In this document: positions 5,015 through 5,972 of the stretch, one piece after another
Layout: each line of letters opens with the position of its first letter
How positions within the stretch are numbered: position 1 is the stretch's first letter
Notes under the pieces: generated by a model
What the model was told of the DNA's origin: nothing
The model's database searches: none
The model's input: the letters and a program-made list of their open reading frames with translations, nothing else
Origin: Methanosarcinales archaeon
GTDB taxonomy: Archaea > Halobacteriota > Methanosarcinia > Methanosarcinales > Methanocomedenaceae
Assembly: GCA_030666885.1 (NCBI GenBank)
Contig: DAOUWY010000131.1
Location: 1 to 5,972, forward strand
Length of the DNA: 5,972 bases
Direction of reading: 5' to 3'
Program-made: the position numbers and the translations under genes

Positions 5015-5796
5015 AACAGATTGCTATTTACGGTAAAGGCGGTATCGGGAAGAGCAGTACAGCATCCAATGTGGCTGCGGCGTGTGCAGATGAGGGATAT
5101 AGTGTCACCATCATAGGCTGCGACCCGAAGAGCGATTCGTCCATCACACTGCTCGGGGGACATCGCATCCCCACAGTCATGGAACTGATGCAGCAGCGTG
5201 TTGATATCACTGAGAAGGATGTGGTATTTGAGGGGTACAAGGGTGTCAGGTGTGTGGAAGTGGGTGGTCCCGAGCCAGGTATCGGTTGTGCAGGCAGGGG
5301 CATAATCGTGGCCATCAAGATGCTGCAGAAGATTTCCACTGTCATGCAGGACTGTGACCTGATCATCTATGACGTGCCAGGGGATATTGTGTGCGGCGGG
5401 TTTGCAGCACCGATCCGCAAAGGTCTGGTGAATGATACATATGTGCTTACTTCCGGCGAATACATGCCACTGTATGCAGCCAATAATATCTGCAAGGGCT
5501 TTGCCAGGCTGGGCAACCACTTAAACGGTGTGATCTGCAACAGCCGCAATGCAGATAATGAGGAGGCTATTGTAAATTCCTTTGCCAGGGAACTGGGCAG
5601 CGACCTACTGGCCTTCATCCCGAAGGACCCAATTGTCCAGACATGTGAGCGGGCAGGTTTTTCTGTTATCGAAAAAGAGCCGGACAGTGATATTGCCAAA
5701 GTATACCGCAAACTTGCCCGCAGTATCATTGAGCGCGACTCGTCCTGTGACCCTATACCGCTGACAGATGCAAGGTTGCGGGAATTGACTGGTTAA
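5011..5796 (+). CDS. cfbC: CfbC, NifH-like ATP-dependent reductase of F430 biosynthesis
   Basis: CfbC is the Fe-protein component that binds ATP and a [4Fe-4S] cluster at a homodimer interface and passes low-potential electrons to CfbD. The 261-residue protein shows the full NifH signature set: P-loop GKGGIGKSS (residues 8-16, K14), GCDPKSDSS (36-44) as switch I region, C93 in GIGCAGRG and C128 in DVPGDIVCGGF (121-131) as the two cluster ligands, with the second stretch forming switch II. R96, equivalent to the Arg that is ADP-ribosylated in NifH, is kept. NifH reads DVLGDVVCGGF where this protein has DVPGDIVCGGF. The GTG start has a GGAGG site and overlaps cfbD. Assignment to CfbC rather than nitrogenase or chlorophyll-type reductases rests on the cfbA/cfbE/cfbD context. 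It is the last clear gene of the unit; a T-rich tract follows. Confidence 0.93.
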   Translation: MKQIAIYGKGGIGKSSTASNVAAACADEGYSVTIIGCDPKSDSSITLLGGHRIPTVMELMQQRVDITEKDVVFEGYKGVRCVEVGGPEPGIGCAGRGIIVAIKMLQKISTVMQDCDLIIYDVPGDIVCGGFAAPIRKGLVNDTYVLTSGEYMPLYAANNICKGFARLGNHLNGVICNSRNADNEEAIVNSFARELGSDLLAFIPKDPIVQTCERAGFSVIEKEPDSDIAKVYRKLARSIIERDSSCDPIPLTDARLRELTG

Positions 5797-5821
5797 TGTT
5801 TATAATTCTGTTGAAAATGAG

Positions 5822-5840
5822 AGTTTTTATTATTTTATGA
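5822..5840 (+). terminator. T-rich probable terminator of the cfb operon
   Basis: About 25 nt after the cfbC stop, the plus strand reads AGTTTTTATTATTTTATGA, a U-rich tract of the kind that ends archaeal transcription without a hairpin. It suggests that the operon ends with cfbC and that cfbB is not co-transcribed directly downstream. Confidence 0.4.
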
Positions 5841-5972
5841 TATTACGTGTTTCTATTCGCAATATTATAAGGCAAATCAATGATGAGCAACGGTATAGTT
5901 TCAGACAGCTTGGATATAAACAAAATCGAAGAGCGGGAATTGCTGCAATATCCTTAGATTTACCACAGACTC
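5837..5972 (+). other. Unassigned right-edge region with two short overlapping plus-strand reading frames
   Basis: An ATG at 5837 opens a frame that runs 45 codons to the window edge, beginning MILRVSIRNIIRQIND. Another ATG at 5880 (with a second at 5883) opens a 25-codon frame ending in TAG at 5955-5957, beginning MMSNGIVSDSLDINKIEE. Neither has a good SD site; AAGG at 5870-5873 precedes the second weakly. On the minus strand, a frame is open from the window edge to a stop just above the T-rich tract, so the end of a minus-strand gene is equally possible. I recognise none of these, and sequence to the right would be needed to choose. Confidence 0.25.

Noticed and set aside
4825..5520. Minus-strand frame (231 codons) opposite cfbD and cfbC
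   Set aside because: It covers the highly conserved NifH-like P-loop and cysteine regions of cfbC on the other strand; its His/Cys-rich translation matches no family I know.
5011..5796. Nitrogenase iron protein (nifH)
   Set aside because: The neighbours are cfbA, cfbE and a single short NifD-like gene. No nifK, nifE or nifN is present, and the protein carries DVPGDIVCGGF rather than the NifH DVLGDVVCGGF.
5796..5840. 14-codon hydrophobic leader-like frame starting at the ATG that overlaps the cfbC stop
   Set aside because: It begins MFIILLK in an AT-rich tract that is better explained as a transcription terminator, and it has no SD site of its own.

Overview
The window comes from a methane-metabolising archaeon (methanogen or ANME-type methanotroph). 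Its right half is a compact coenzyme F430 biosynthesis operon, and F430 is the nickel tetrapyrrole of methyl-coenzyme M reductase. Archaeal character also shows in AT-rich intergenic regions with TATA-box-like sequences, short Shine-Dalgarno (SD) sites (AGGAGG, GAGGT, GTGAT), a GTG start and frequent AGG/AGA arginine codons. The CfbA sequence resembles what I recall of Methanosarcinales proteins, so a Methanosarcinales or ANME-2 relative is my best guess, but taxonomy is inference only.

Layout. (1) Positions 1-363, plus strand: the C-terminal part of a ferredoxin-type protein with two [4Fe-4S] motifs, probably cut by the window edge. (2) 364-648: intergenic stretch between convergent genes, ending in a poly-U terminator for the next gene. 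(3) 649-963, minus strand: an IscA/HesB-type iron-sulfur assembly protein with an unusual Cys-rich tail. Its AT-rich promoter carries a perfect 12-bp direct repeat. (4) 1136-1924, minus strand: a Cas4-like PD-(D/E)XK family protein that keeps the four cluster cysteines but has lost most catalytic residues. No CRISPR array or other cas gene is present. (5) 1925-2100: a divergent promoter region. (6) 2101-5796, plus strand: cfbA, cfbE, cfbD, cfbC, closely spaced or overlapping. (7) 5797-5972: a T-rich probable terminator, then the possible start of another gene that I cannot identify.

How the genes work together. CfbA inserts Ni into sirohydrochlorin. CfbB (not in this window) amidates it. The nitrogenase-like pair CfbC/CfbD carries out the six-electron reductive cyclisation, and the Mur-ligase-like CfbE closes the last carbocyclic ring with ATP. 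CfbC and CfbD need [4Fe-4S] clusters, so the nearby IscA-like protein could plausibly serve them, but nothing in the sequence proves this.

Most notable observation. The divergent cas4-like gene and cfbA each carry the identical 12-bp element TACTGTTTTACT. It has the same orientation relative to transcription and lies 24 and 25 nt before the respective start codons (for cfbA, the ATG at 2110). This suggests co-regulation of a catalytically degenerate, Fe-S-bearing Cas4 relative with F430 biosynthesis.
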